In this document: in pieces, positions 18,417 through 26,302 of the stretch
How positions within the stretch are numbered: position 1 is the first letter of the stretch
How the letters are laid out: the number at the start of each line of letters is the position of its first letter
Source of the DNA: Paenibacillus_G sp049942825
GTDB lineage: Bacteria; Bacillota; Bacilli; Paenibacillales; NBRC-103111
DNA: 64,000 bases
Reading direction: 5' to 3'
Assembly (NCBI RefSeq): GCF_049942825.1
Contig: NZ_CP187970.1
Coordinates: 6,510,001 to 6,574,000, forward strand
Made by a program: the position numbers and the translations under genes
The notes under the pieces: model-generated
Seen by the model: the letters and a program-made list of their open reading frames with translations, nothing else
Told to the model about the DNA's origin: nothing
Databases searched by the model: none

Positions 18417-19145
18417 ATGGATGAAAATGTCTATCTCAAACGAACGATTGTCAAAGAGCAGGTCCCGTCGACCCTTTTGGACGCTCCGAGACCGCTGCGG
18501 ATCTACCTGCCGCCCGGCTATAACGAGCTGATCACCTACCCTGTGATCTACTGCCAGGACGGGGAGGATTTCTTCAACTTCGGACGCATCGCCACGACGA
18601 TGAACCGCCTGATCTACGATGACAATGTAGAGCCGGCCATCATCGTCGGCGTCGATGTCGACAAATCCGTGCGGACCGCGGAGTACGCGCCCGAAGGCGA
18701 CCGGTTCGCCGCTTATTGCCGATTCTTTGCGGAAGAGCTGCTGCCTTTTGTCGAGAGCCGCTACCCGGTCCGAAGCTCCGCGGAGGACCGCATCCTTGCG
18801 GGGGACTCGCTCGGGGGAACGGTTTCGCTGCATCTTGCCTTGGATTATCGTAGCCTGTTTTACCGGGTCCTATCCTTATCGGGCGCATTTTTGGAGGGCA
18901 CCCGCAGCCGCATCGCGCAGGAAACCGATCTAGCCTGGCTCGAGCTCCACATGGTGATCGGCACGGAGGAAACCGAAGTGTCCACCGAACGCGGCACGTA
19001 TGATTTCCTCGAAGCCAACCGGCAGTCCAAAGCGCTGCTCGAGGACCGGAACTGCCGCCTGACGTACGAGGAGAAGCCGGGCCGCCATGTGTGGGGGCTG
19101 TGGCAGCAGGAGCTGCCGGGCATGCTGAAGCGCATGATGGGGTAG
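18417..19145 (+). CDS. esterase-D / enterochelin-esterase-like alpha/beta hydrolase
   Basis: 242 residues with no signal peptide. The family signature is LRIYLPPGYN ... YPVIYCQDGEDFF near the N-terminus. The nucleophile is Ser131 in GDSLGG and the probable catalytic His is His224 in PGRHVWGLW. Similar cytosolic enzymes (YbbA, YjcH, BesA and relatives) cleave siderophore esters or simple esters. No siderophore genes are nearby, so the substrate is open. AAAGGAGAAGG precedes the ATG. Monocistronic, with a strong terminator after it. Confidence 0.85.
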   Translation: MDENVYLKRTIVKEQVPSTLLDAPRPLRIYLPPGYNELITYPVIYCQDGEDFFNFGRIATTMNRLIYDDNVEPAIIVGVDVDKSVRTAEYAPEGDRFAAYCRFFAEELLPFVESRYPVRSSAEDRILAGDSLGGTVSLHLALDYRSLFYRVLSLSGAFLEGTRSRIAQETDLAWLELHMVIGTEETEVSTERGTYDFLEANRQSKALLEDRNCRLTYEEKPGRHVWGLWQQELPGMLKRMMG

Positions 19146-19247
19146 CGGGAGTTACTGCACCAATAGAGTCCATACGTCACAAACAACCCTCTACACCTGC
19201 TAACATCCAGCGGGAATTCTTGCGGGGCCCTTATCGTTAAAGAAAAT

Positions 19248-19281
19248 AACACAGCCCGGCCAACGATGGCCGGGCTGTGTT
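19248..19281. terminator. bidirectional terminator after the esterase gene
   Basis: A perfect 15-bp stem (19248-19262 with 19267-19281; core CAGCCCGGCCA/TGGCCGGGCTG) with a 4-base loop ACGA, A-rich before and TATTATTT after. Confidence 0.85.
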
Positions 19282-20019
19282 ATTATTTCGAGCAACGAAG
19301 AAGACCGCTTAGGCTCAAGAACTCCTGTCGGGCGAATTCCCCTGAATGGAAACAACCCTGTACCGCTTTCGCCCGATTCTGATGCGTGATTTTAAAAATA
19401 AAGGAACTGAGATTCCTTATTCGACTATTTCCCATCATTTCCCGTTAAATAACGGAACTCAGATGCCTTATGAGTCCCCGATTGGCCTTTTACAAGGCAG
19501 CGGCTCCCGAATAGCGAACCTCAGTTCCGCTATTTGATAATTGGCCCTCGCTAAAAGCTACATAGCGAATCTGAGTTCCGCTATTTCTTCCAGGCTTCAA
19601 ATGCTGCTGCTATAACAGCGTACTGTACCAGACAAATCAGCACCGCGTTTCCTGCAACTACACCTAAAGCAGGCGGAAATGGGCGACGGTCAGGCCCTCC
19701 GACGTCTGGCGAGTGCGCACAACGGACGCTCCAGCCTTGCCGCACTCCCGCCACGCGCATCCGCCACGACTCGGGCTTGCATCCGGGCTGCCGCACTTGC
19801 CCGCCGCCTACCGCGCGATGCCGTACCGGCGGCGCAGCACGGCCGCCATCTCCCGCACGTCCGCAGCCTCCGGTAGGCGGAAACGCTCAGCAGCGGCCCG
19901 CATGCCCTCCGACGTCTGGCGAGTGCGCACAGCGCGCGCTCCCCAGCCTTGCCGCACTCCCGCCACGCGCATCCGCCACGACTCGGGCCTGCATCCGGAC
20001 TGCCGCACTGGCCCGCCGC
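19282..20019. other. repeat-rich intergenic region between esterase and lipL
   Basis: No intact gene. It contains a copy of the dispersed intergenic repeat (19391-19588), a short unremarkable stretch, and degenerate copies of the lipL 3' end (from about 19672). Confidence 0.6.
19391..19588. repeat. dispersed intergenic repeat, copy A (intact)
   Basis: A composite of short palindrome-like modules built on GGAACTGAG/CTCAGTTCC. It reads AAAGGAACTGAG, CTATTTCCCATCATTTCCCG, ACGGAACTCAGATGC, then ATAGCGAACCTCAGTTCCGC and ATAGCGAATCTGAGTTCCGC. The same modules in the same order occur at 57717-57773 and 59517-59655, on the two sides of the IS1111-type element. This copy is therefore the uninterrupted reference for the insertion site. 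Confidence 0.8.
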
Positions 20020-20095
20020 CTACCGCGCGATGCCGTACCGCCGGCGCAGCTCGGCCGCCATCTCCCGCACTTCCGCAGCCTCCGGCAGGCGGAAG
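19672..20095. repeat. degenerate tandem copies of the lipL 3' end, period 212 bp
   Basis: The last coding bases of lipL (CTACCGCGCGATGCCGTACCG on the plus strand, with the stop at 20020) recur 212 bases away with the stop equivalent at 19808. On the minus strand the copy still reads EGMRAAAERFRLPEA and REMAAVLRRRYGIAR before its stop, nearly the lipL C-terminus. A third, more decayed copy starts near 19672 (CCCTCCGACGTCTGGCGAGTGC shared with 19904 onward). The spacer between coding tails is also repeated (CCTTGCCGCACTCCCGCCACG at two places). Confidence 0.8.
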
Positions 20096-20907
20096 CGCTC
20101 AGCGGCGGCCCGCATGCCCTCCGGCGTCTGCCGGGCGCGCACGACACGCTTCACCGCATCGGTGAAGCGCTCCGCCCCGCGCCCGGCCGGCTCACCGGCG
20201 CCGAGGCCGGCCAGCTCCTGCAGCGAAGCCATGCTGCCCTCGGCGACATCGGGGTGGCCGAGCCCCTCCCGGCCTGCCGCTGCGCGGTCGTAGAAGCCCC
20301 GGGCCAGCCGGGCCATCGCTGTGCCGGAGCCTTCGACGATTACGAAGGCCTGCACGACGTATGCGTGGGCCTGGCGCCGCTGGGCGATGCCGCAGAACTT
20401 GCGACCGCCGATGGAGAGGTCGAAGTCCCCGGGGCAGTAAGCCCCGAGGATCTCGCCCTTCTCCACCCGGCATCCCGTCTCCTTCAGCGTCTCCGCGAGG
20501 AGCAGGTACATCCGCTCGAAGTCGTCGCGGAAGTCAATCTCCCCAGCCCGGCGCTTCGGCAGAATCAGCGAGACGTTGACGACGCCGGGATCGAGCGGAA
20601 CCGCTGCGCCTCCCGAGTTGCGAACGACAGCGCAATACCCCTGGGCTTCCAGCCAGGCAGTCGCCTCTGCCGCTCCCGGAAGGCGCGAATCCCTCAGGCC
20701 CATCACGAAGCCCTTCGGGTGCCGCCACAGGTGGCACAGAGGTGCCCCGCCCTCGCCCACATGCCGGCACAGCAGTTCCTCAAGCGCAAAATGGTAGAGC
20801 ACGTCCTGTTCGCCAAGCTCCTTCGTCCGGTCGAGCAGCAGCAGCTCGGGGAGCCCTAGATCCGTGAGTTCCCCTGCCGCCCGCTCCACTTGTACTTCTT
20901 CATTCAT
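20020..20907 (-). CDS. lipL: octanoyl-[GcvH]:protein N-octanoyltransferase
   Basis: About 295 residues. Member of the biotin/lipoate ligase fold: RNSGGAAVPLDPGVVNVSL is the lipoyl-binding loop, and GAYCPGDFDLSIGGRKFCGIAQRR carries the LipL signature, with Cys158 as acyl-enzyme nucleophile and Lys170. LipL moves octanoyl from GcvH to E2 subunits such as PdhC in the Bacillus lipoylation pathway. The Cys excludes an ordinary ATP-dependent ligase, though LipM is a near relative. The ATG at 20907 has AAAGGA ten bases upstream; an upstream ATG at 20943 is the alternative. Oddity: its 3' end is tandemly duplicated downstream. Confidence 0.85.
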   Translation of the reverse strand: MNEEVQVERAAGELTDLGLPELLLLDRTKELGEQDVLYHFALEELLCRHVGEGGAPLCHLWRHPKGFVMGLRDSRLPGAAEATAWLEAQGYCAVVRNSGGAAVPLDPGVVNVSLILPKRRAGEIDFRDDFERMYLLLAETLKETGCRVEKGEILGAYCPGDFDLSIGGRKFCGIAQRRQAHAYVVQAFVIVEGSGTAMARLARGFYDRAAAGREGLGHPDVAEGSMASLQELAGLGAGEPAGRGAERFTDAVKRVVRARQTPEGMRAAAERFRLPEAAEVREMAAELRRRYGIAR

Positions 20908-21159
20908 CTTATTCCCGTCCTTTATCCCGCATATGTCCCCCATTGTACGGGCTGCCCGCTGCCGATTGCAACCCTTCCCGCAGGACGTACTGTGCTTTAT
21001 AGAAAATGCTCCACTCCCCCCGAATGAGGGTTACGGACAATGAATCCGCTGAGGCGCAGGCAGTGGCATCCATCCTCATGTCCCGGCTGTTAGAAGCACA
21101 CACAGGAAAATCCTCACCTAAAGCGGCATCTGGGCTGCAGAGCTGCGCCGTCCCATACA

Positions 21160-21191
21160 ACAAAACAAGGGGGCCCTCCACGAGAGCCCCC
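21160..21191 (-). terminator. terminator-like hairpin
   Basis: On the minus strand GGGGGC pairs with GCCCCC, with an inner CTC/GAG, then TTGTTTTGTT. It lies 380 bases past the GDYxxLxY gene, beyond the 30-bp repeat array, so that array may be transcribed. Confidence 0.55.
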
Positions 21192-21216
21192 CACTGAAAC
21201 ACAAGACATGCTGCTA

Positions 21217-21492
21217 GTCATTCGATGCCCCTACATTACAATACGCTTTGTCACGATGCCCCTACATTACAATACGCTTGTCACGATGCCCCTACATTAC
21301 AATACGCTTGTCACGATGCCCCTACATTACAATACGCTTGTCACGATGCCCCTACATTACAATACGCATGTCACGATGCCCCTACATTACAATACGCTTT
21401 GTCACGATGCGCCCCTGCATTACAATACGCTAGTCATTCGATGCCCCTACATTACAATACGCATGTCCCTTAATGCTCCTACAATACAGTAC
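21217..21492. repeat. 30-bp minisatellite, about 8 copies plus a decayed end
   Basis: The unit starts CGATGCCCCTACATTACAAT and continues ACGCTTGTCA. Copies start near 21223, 21254, 21284, 21314, 21344, 21374, 21405 (variant with GCGCCCCTGCAT) and 21439, with a degenerate remnant near 21471. Inner copies are nearly identical and outer ones carry substitutions and one-base insertions. The copies are head to tail with no unique spacers. Confidence 0.9.
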
Positions 21493-21572
21493 CGGCGGTT
21501 GCACCGGACATCCACGATCTCATCCGCCAGACGGATCCGCTTCCCATCCATGAATCCCTCTGTTCCCGTCTA

Positions 21573-22154
21573 TCAGGAGCCCTGCTGCCCGCCGCCCGTA
21601 TCCGGCACAGCCAGCTCCTCGATCCGCTCGATCGTCATCTGCCCCCATGGAGCCGCCTTCACCCGGACGGTGAGGTTCGAAGCCTGCGTCTCGAGCTTCC
21701 CCCCGGTTCCCTCCGGCACGTAATACCGCTCAATCCCGTAGCGTACGGACAATTGGCGTACGCTTTCGAAGTTCCTATCCCAGCCATACTCGACGATCCC
21801 CTTCAGCGCGGTTTCACCTGCCGCAAGAGACGGCTTCGAGCCATACACCGCCACCGGCACGGCGATCCCGTCCGCGCCCGGTTTCACGACGACGTAGGCC
21901 GTATCCCCCCGCTCCGGAGGCACCGTCTCCTTCCAGAGCGCGCCGTCCATCCGGCTGATCTCATAGCTCAGCGTCACATAATCGCCGTAGAAAATGTCGC
22001 GCGGGTCCACGGGCACGGTGCGCAGCCGGATTTCTTGACCGTACCAGCCCACCGCATAATAAGAAAGAGCGATTCCTGCAAGCACAAGCACTTGAGCGGC
22101 CGCGAAGAGGAGGGCCCACAAGCCGTGTTTGGATGAACCCGTCTTATTTTTCAT
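21573..22154 (-). CDS. GDYxxLxY domain membrane-anchored protein
   Basis: About 193 residues. One N-terminal membrane segment (LWALLFAAAQVLVLAGIALSYY) is followed by an extracytoplasmic domain with PVDPRDIFYGDYVTLSYEI, the motif naming the GDYXXLXY family. These proteins usually sit next to DUF2157 or DUF4401 membrane proteins, as here; the function is unknown. ATG 22154 is chosen over 22163 because AAGGAGG is nine bases before it. It overlaps the end of the DUF2157 gene by 11 bases, so the two are translationally coupled. Confidence 0.8.
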   Translation of the reverse strand: MKNKTGSSKHGLWALLFAAAQVLVLAGIALSYYAVGWYGQEIRLRTVPVDPRDIFYGDYVTLSYEISRMDGALWKETVPPERGDTAYVVVKPGADGIAVPVAVYGSKPSLAAGETALKGIVEYGWDRNFESVRQLSVRYGIERYYVPEGTGGKLETQASNLTVRVKAAPWGQMTIERIEELAVPDTGGGQQGS

Positions 22155-23373
22155 CGAAGTCATCCTCCTTCACTTCGTTCAGGAACCGGTTTTTCCTCCG
22201 GTTCAGGAACCAGCTGAGACCGAGCAGCAGCACGCCTCCGAGAATGAAGAACAGCGATTTGTCCATGAAGGCCCACGTCAGTTTGCCATACGCCACCAGC
22301 GTACTGCAGATGAAGAGCAGCGTACCGAAGTTGATCTTGAAGCGGAATTCCTCCGCGTACCCCCGCCACAGCACATAGAAAGAGAAGAAGAACAGGGCCA
22401 GCAGGTACAGCACCTCATAGCCGGCAGGCAGATACACATAGGGAGCCAGCAGAATCCATTCGAATGCGCTGGATGCCCGCCCCTGCCGGAGCTTGCCTGC
22501 AAGCGACACGGCGAACACCAGCAGCAGAGCCGGTACGTAATACATCGGTCCGGAACGCAGTTCCGTCAGCATTCCGCTGTCCCATGCGGGCGGGAACAGG
22601 ACCATGAAGACTGCAAACCCGTAAGCTGCGGCCAGCGGGGCGGTCTGCAGGGCATAGCCGCCATCCCGCTCCCGAAGCCAGTCACCCGCCGCATACAGCG
22701 CCATAGCCGGCACGAACATCCAGAGGAAGGAAAGCTCTCCGGAGGCCGCCCACATCAGCGAGTGCACCGTCCAGCTGAGGGCGCCGCACCAGGTAAGGAG
22801 CGCGCTGCACCACTTCAGGACCGGCACATACATGACAGCAGCCATCACCAGAAAAGCGGTGTAGCTGAACCCGCTGAAAGCCGAGACGCTGTACCACTGG
22901 GCGATATCGAACAGCAGCAGGGCCAGCAGCGCCAGGTATCTCGAGCGGTACAGATAAGCGGCCGCCGCGCCGGCGGTCGCCCACAAGATGAACGAGCCGG
23001 CGTTGTAGGCAACGAGGTGGAGCATCTGCCCGATCAGGATGATCCCCGCACCGAAGGTCATCACGCCCATTCCGGCAAAAGCCGTGGCGAATTTCTCCTG
23101 CCCCCGCCGCCTCATGACTTCGGCAGCCCCATAAAAACCGCCCAGAAAGACGGCTATCAGGGACAGCCGCAGCAGCTCCGGCAGATCCTGCCAGTTGGCC
23201 GCAATAAAGCTGAGAATGCCAAGCCCGACAAGAATGCTCCCCAGTATAGGCAGCAGCCCCGGGGCCTGCCTTTTATCTTTATACAGGTCCAGGATCCGTC
23301 CGGCCTGATCTTTCGTGACGATCCCCCGCTCCACCCACTGCGGGGCTTCCTTTTCCAACCATTTGCGGCTCAT
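22144..23373 (-). CDS. DUF2157 polytopic membrane protein
   Basis: 409 residues. A cytoplasmic N-terminus (WLEKEAPQWVERGIVTKDQAGRILDLY) is the DUF2157 signature: a short helical domain before about ten membrane segments (LLPILGSILVGLGILSFIAANW onward). It ends with a highly charged tail. The family is of unknown function and is genetically linked to GDYxxLxY proteins, the downstream partner here. First gene of a two-gene operon. Confidence 0.85.
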   Translation of the reverse strand: MSRKWLEKEAPQWVERGIVTKDQAGRILDLYKDKRQAPGLLPILGSILVGLGILSFIAANWQDLPELLRLSLIAVFLGGFYGAAEVMRRRGQEKFATAFAGMGVMTFGAGIILIGQMLHLVAYNAGSFILWATAGAAAAYLYRSRYLALLALLLFDIAQWYSVSAFSGFSYTAFLVMAAVMYVPVLKWCSALLTWCGALSWTVHSLMWAASGELSFLWMFVPAMALYAAGDWLRERDGGYALQTAPLAAAYGFAVFMVLFPPAWDSGMLTELRSGPMYYVPALLLVFAVSLAGKLRQGRASSAFEWILLAPYVYLPAGYEVLYLLALFFFSFYVLWRGYAEEFRFKINFGTLLFICSTLVAYGKLTWAFMDKSLFFILGGVLLLGLSWFLNRRKNRFLNEVKEDDFDEK

Positions 23374-23649
23374 GTCACTTCACCTCTTGTCCTCTCCCGG
23401 CCTCCGCCGGCACAATATCATGCATCATGGACTATCATCTTTGACTCCAGTATACCTCCGGCTCCCCCGCCCCAAAAGTACTAACTTCCCCTAGTACCCC
23501 GTCATCCGCCTCCGGAAACAGACAGCCGCAAGGCCGCCCCCTAAGCCGCCACAGCCGGATAAGAGGCTTATTTCTATTTATGCGGAGCTGCATTATAATA
23601 ATAGTATTCCGTCCTCCAGAAGGACGCCCCGGAGGGATGAAGCTTTACC

Positions 23650-24699
23650 ATGATATCCAGACGCCTCTTTGTCAAACAGATGCTCGCCTTCTTTGCCCTG
23701 GCCGCCGGAAGTGCCGCCTCGGCCGTCCGGGTATTCGGACCGGGCTCCGAGAAGGATGCCGTTCCCCTCGCCGAGGCCGCCTCGCCGGCTGCAGACGATC
23801 CTTCGGGACCGGCGCTGCCGATCTCATCCTTTTTTCTGCTCAGTGACATCCATCTCTCGGCCGTTGACCCGACCATTGCCGATAAACTGCACCTGGCCCT
23901 TCAGGATATCTCCAAGTTCGAATCGAAAGTGGACACCGTCATCCTTGGGGGAGACCTGACCGATTTCGGGCGGACGATCGAATATGACCAGCTCCGGAAG
24001 ATTCTCGGCAGCTACAAGCTGCCGCCGGTCTACGGCAACATGGGCAACCATGATTATTACGATATCTGGCTGACCTCCGCCGGCGCATTCTCCACCGAGA
24101 CGATGCCCAACGGCAAGACGGACGCCATGGCCCGCGAGCGGTTCCAGCAGTTCTTCGGCCAGCCGAAGCCTTACCGCGATGTGTGGATCGGGGGCACCCA
24201 CCTCATCCTGCTCTCGCAGGATTCTTATGTGCAGGAGCGTCCCGAGGTGGGCGAGGGCGCCTGGTATTCCGACGAACAGCTCGCCTGGTTTGAGGACGTG
24301 ATGAAGGTGCACAACTACAGCCAGCCGGCCTTCGTCTTCATCCACCAGCCGCTGCCGGATCCCGGTACGGACGGGGGCACCCACCGCCTTATCAGGGCCA
24401 AACGATTCCGTGAGATTCTGGCGCCTTATCCCAACGTATTCGTCTTCTCGGGTCACTCGCACCGCAATTTCGTCGGGGAGAATCATTACAACCAGCAGAA
24501 CACCTTCCACTGGTTCAACAACGCCTCCGTCGGCAAAACCCGTGCCAAGCCCGGCGGTACGGCGGGTACGCAGGTGCAGGGCATGCACGTGCAGGTGTTC
24601 GCCGACCGTGTGGTGGTCCGCGGACGGGAGTTCACGGACCGGTCGTGGATCGAAGGAGCTTCGTGGACCGTACCGCTTACTCGGCCCGGGCATACGTAA
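23650..24699 (+). CDS. Tat-exported metallophosphoesterase
   Basis: 349 residues. The N-terminus SRRLFVKQMLAFFALAAGSAASA fits a twin-arginine (Tat) signal. The calcineurin-like metal-binding motifs are all present: DIH (Asp66, His68), GGDLTD, GNMGNHD, IHQP and the final GHSH. Members hydrolyse phosphomonoesters or phosphodiesters outside the cell with two metal ions; cofactor loading before export would explain Tat use. GGAGGG lies 13 bases before the ATG. No pho-type neighbours. Its 3' side carries two hairpins (24770-24795 and 24819-24878). Confidence 0.85.
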   Translation: MISRRLFVKQMLAFFALAAGSAASAVRVFGPGSEKDAVPLAEAASPAADDPSGPALPISSFFLLSDIHLSAVDPTIADKLHLALQDISKFESKVDTVILGGDLTDFGRTIEYDQLRKILGSYKLPPVYGNMGNHDYYDIWLTSAGAFSTETMPNGKTDAMARERFQQFFGQPKPYRDVWIGGTHLILLSQDSYVQERPEVGEGAWYSDEQLAWFEDVMKVHNYSQPAFVFIHQPLPDPGTDGGTHRLIRAKRFREILAPYPNVFVFSGHSHRNFVGENHYNQQNTFHWFNNASVGKTRAKPGGTAGTQVQGMHVQVFADRVVVRGREFTDRSWIEGASWTVPLTRPGHT

Positions 24700-24769
24700 G
24701 TAAGACGAGGCTTACACCATATGGATGTGTCAAACCGACAAATGGAGGGTAATAGATCAGGTTAGGGAG

Positions 24770-24795
24770 CCGGCGGATCTGCAGCGGTCCGCCGG
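24770..24795. terminator. short hairpin after the phosphoesterase gene
   Basis: CCGGCGGA and TCCGCCGG pair perfectly around a 10-base loop; no T-run, so it may only be an RNA 3' structure. Confidence 0.3.
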
Positions 24796-24818
24796 TCTGA
24801 CCGGTTCCTCCTGCCAAA

Positions 24819-24878
24819 CAGCCCAAAGAGCCGCGAGAGCAGCCGGATTTCCGGTCGTTCTCGCGGCTCTTTGGGCTG
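24819..24878. terminator. 20-bp perfect inverted repeat between convergent genes
   Basis: The arms 24819-24838 and 24859-24878 are perfectly complementary (they include CCCAAAGAGCCGCGAGA). The 20-base loop contains its own CCGG-ATTT-CCGG hairpin. Placed between the convergent phosphoesterase and GH114-like genes, it probably terminates both, although no U-tract follows. Confidence 0.6.
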
Positions 24879-24901
24879 CACGTGTGACCCCGGAGGGCAG
24901 A

Positions 24902-25729
24902 TCAGTTCAGCTTGTCATAACCGGACGGTGTCTCGAGATGAATGAACCGCAGCTTCCCGGCCTCCCTCGCACCCTTCGGCTCGGAACGCGAAGAGACGGC
25001 GAAGACGGCGAGGCCTCTGCGCTCATACCGCCGGACAAGCTCCACCTGCTTGGCAAGCCATCCGTCTTGGCGCCAGTCTCCCCGCCAATCCTCCCACAGG
25101 AAGCCTTGAAGGTAAGGGGAGGCGGCGGGGAGAGAACCGAAGCCCCGATTCTGAATCAAGTACAGCCCGGGGAACCGGGACTGCATCTCGCGGAGCAGGG
25201 TAACGTACGCCCGTTGAAGCTCTTCCCGGAGAGCGGGGTCCTTCACCGATTCGTCGATATCGCCCACCGTATCCAGCATCACCGCAGGGAAGCCCTTCTC
25301 CACCGCAGCGCCCAGCTCGTCCAAGAGCACCCTGCGGTACGACGGCTGTCGAGGATCCATCAGGTAAGAGTCCCACGCCGCAAAATGGGTCCGCTGCCCG
25401 CCCTGCAGCAGGTAATCTCCCGGCTGCAGCCGCTTCGTCCGGGCCTCATTCCATGTTGGCGACTCCATTACGCTAAGGTAGGCCGCCGGCAGGGTTCCCG
25501 CTTCCTTCAATTCCGCTACCTGTTCCGGAGTATAAAGCTGGGGTTCGACGATCGCCATGCCCGTCTTCCGGAGGGCTGCAAGCGCCTCAGCGGTAGGTTC
25601 GGCGTAGTAGATCTGAAAGTTTTTGATCTGCTGCAATGGTCCTTTCGCCTGCGCCTGGAAGCACCAAAAGGCAAAAAATGCCGCTCCCATACACAGGGCT
25701 GTGGCGGAGACCAGTCCCGCTGTCTTCAT
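24902..25729 (-). CDS. secreted GH114-like glycosidase (endo-alpha-1,4-polygalactosaminidase family)
   Basis: 275 residues. Signal peptide 1-28 (ending FQAQA). The mature part is a compact TIM-barrel of the GH114/DUF297 kind: FQIYYAEPTAEALAALRKTGMAIVEP begins strand 1, MLDTVGDIDES holds a conserved acidic pair, LIQNRG follows, and LWEDWRGDW gives a second candidate catalytic Glu/Asp pair. The family cleaves alpha-1,4-galactosaminoglycan, and the hydrolase domain of PelA (GH166) is a structural relative. It is divergent from the Pel-type operon, whose PelA-like protein lacks this domain, so it probably supplies the missing Pel hydrolase. The substrate is inferred. Confidence 0.75.
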   Translation of the reverse strand: MKTAGLVSATALCMGAAFFAFWCFQAQAKGPLQQIKNFQIYYAEPTAEALAALRKTGMAIVEPQLYTPEQVAELKEAGTLPAAYLSVMESPTWNEARTKRLQPGDYLLQGGQRTHFAAWDSYLMDPRQPSYRRVLLDELGAAVEKGFPAVMLDTVGDIDESVKDPALREELQRAYVTLLREMQSRFPGLYLIQNRGFGSLPAASPYLQGFLWEDWRGDWRQDGWLAKQVELVRRYERRGLAVFAVSSRSEPKGAREAGKLRFIHLETPSGYDKLN

Positions 25730-25887
25730 GGCAGCTCCTTCTTTCGGGGTAGTTTAGGGATAAGGCTGGCCGCTGTTATCAATATTATACAATGGAAGGC
25801 TCCTCCGCCTAAGGCCGGGATCCGGGTCTGCTTCCGGAGGATAACCCGAGGAGCATGATCTGCACGAGAAGAAGGAGGCTCTGCTCC

Positions 25888-26289
25888 ATGAACTCATTGG
25901 CCCTCATTGACGACGATCCCATCCTCCTGTCCGTGCTTGAAGAAATCTTCAAGCTCCGAGGACTGCAGGTGACATCTTACAACAGCCCGCTGGCGGCTCT
26001 CGAACAGATTCCGGAGATCCGTCCCGATGCCGTTCTCTCCGACTGCCTTATGCCCCATATCGACGGCTTCGAGCTGTGCAGGAAGCTCCGGGGCTCGGCT
26101 GGCTTCTCGCGCACGCCCATTTTCCTCATGAGTGCGAAGCATGCCGTCAGCGAATTGTCCAAGGCCATGATGGCCGGTGCCGACGAGTATGTGATCAAGC
26201 CGTTCTCACCGGATGACCTGCTGAAGAAGCTGACCGAGACCTACGAAAAAAAGAACAACCCCGTCCGCATCAAACCCGGGGTAAGGTAA
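25888..26289 (+). CDS. single-domain response regulator (CheY-like receiver)
   Basis: 133 residues, receiver domain only. Acidic pocket IDDDP (residues 7-11), phosphoacceptor Asp52 in AVLSDCLMP, Ser82 in MSAKHA and Lys104 in VIKPFSPDD are all present, so it should be phosphorylatable. No output domain. GAAGGAGG is nine bases before the ATG. It is the first gene of the Pel-type operon, ending 13 bases before pelD, which suggests phosphorylation-dependent protein contact with the Pel machinery. The cognate kinase is not certain; the nearest is the altered kinase at 33551. Confidence 0.85.
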   Translation: MNSLALIDDDPILLSVLEEIFKLRGLQVTSYNSPLAALEQIPEIRPDAVLSDCLMPHIDGFELCRKLRGSAGFSRTPIFLMSAKHAVSELSKAMMAGADEYVIKPFSPDDLLKKLTETYEKKNNPVRIKPGVR

Positions 26290-26302
26290 TGGAGGAATTC
26301 CA

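Larger units (their letters stand above)
20908..21572. other. gap holding a terminator and a minisatellite
   Basis: Short open frames on both strands around 20944-21200 have neither ribosome sites nor recognisable protein character. A minus-strand terminator (21160-21191) and a 30-bp tandem array (21217-21492) occupy the rest. Confidence 0.5.

Noticed and set aside
18165..18833. N-terminal extension of pdhA
   Set aside because: Antisense to the esterase gene and not protein-like; the ATG at 18164 has a good ribosome site.
20909..21202. 97-codon minus-strand frame upstream of lipL
   Set aside because: No ribosome site, no recognisable domain, and it spans a terminator hairpin.
21217..21492. 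CRISPR array
   Set aside because: The 30-bp units are head to tail with no unique spacers, and no cas genes are present; it is a minisatellite.
21208..21723. Plus-strand repetitive protein (HYNTLVTMPL-type repeats)
   Set aside because: It is only translation of the 30-bp DNA repeat; open in several frames, without a ribosome site.
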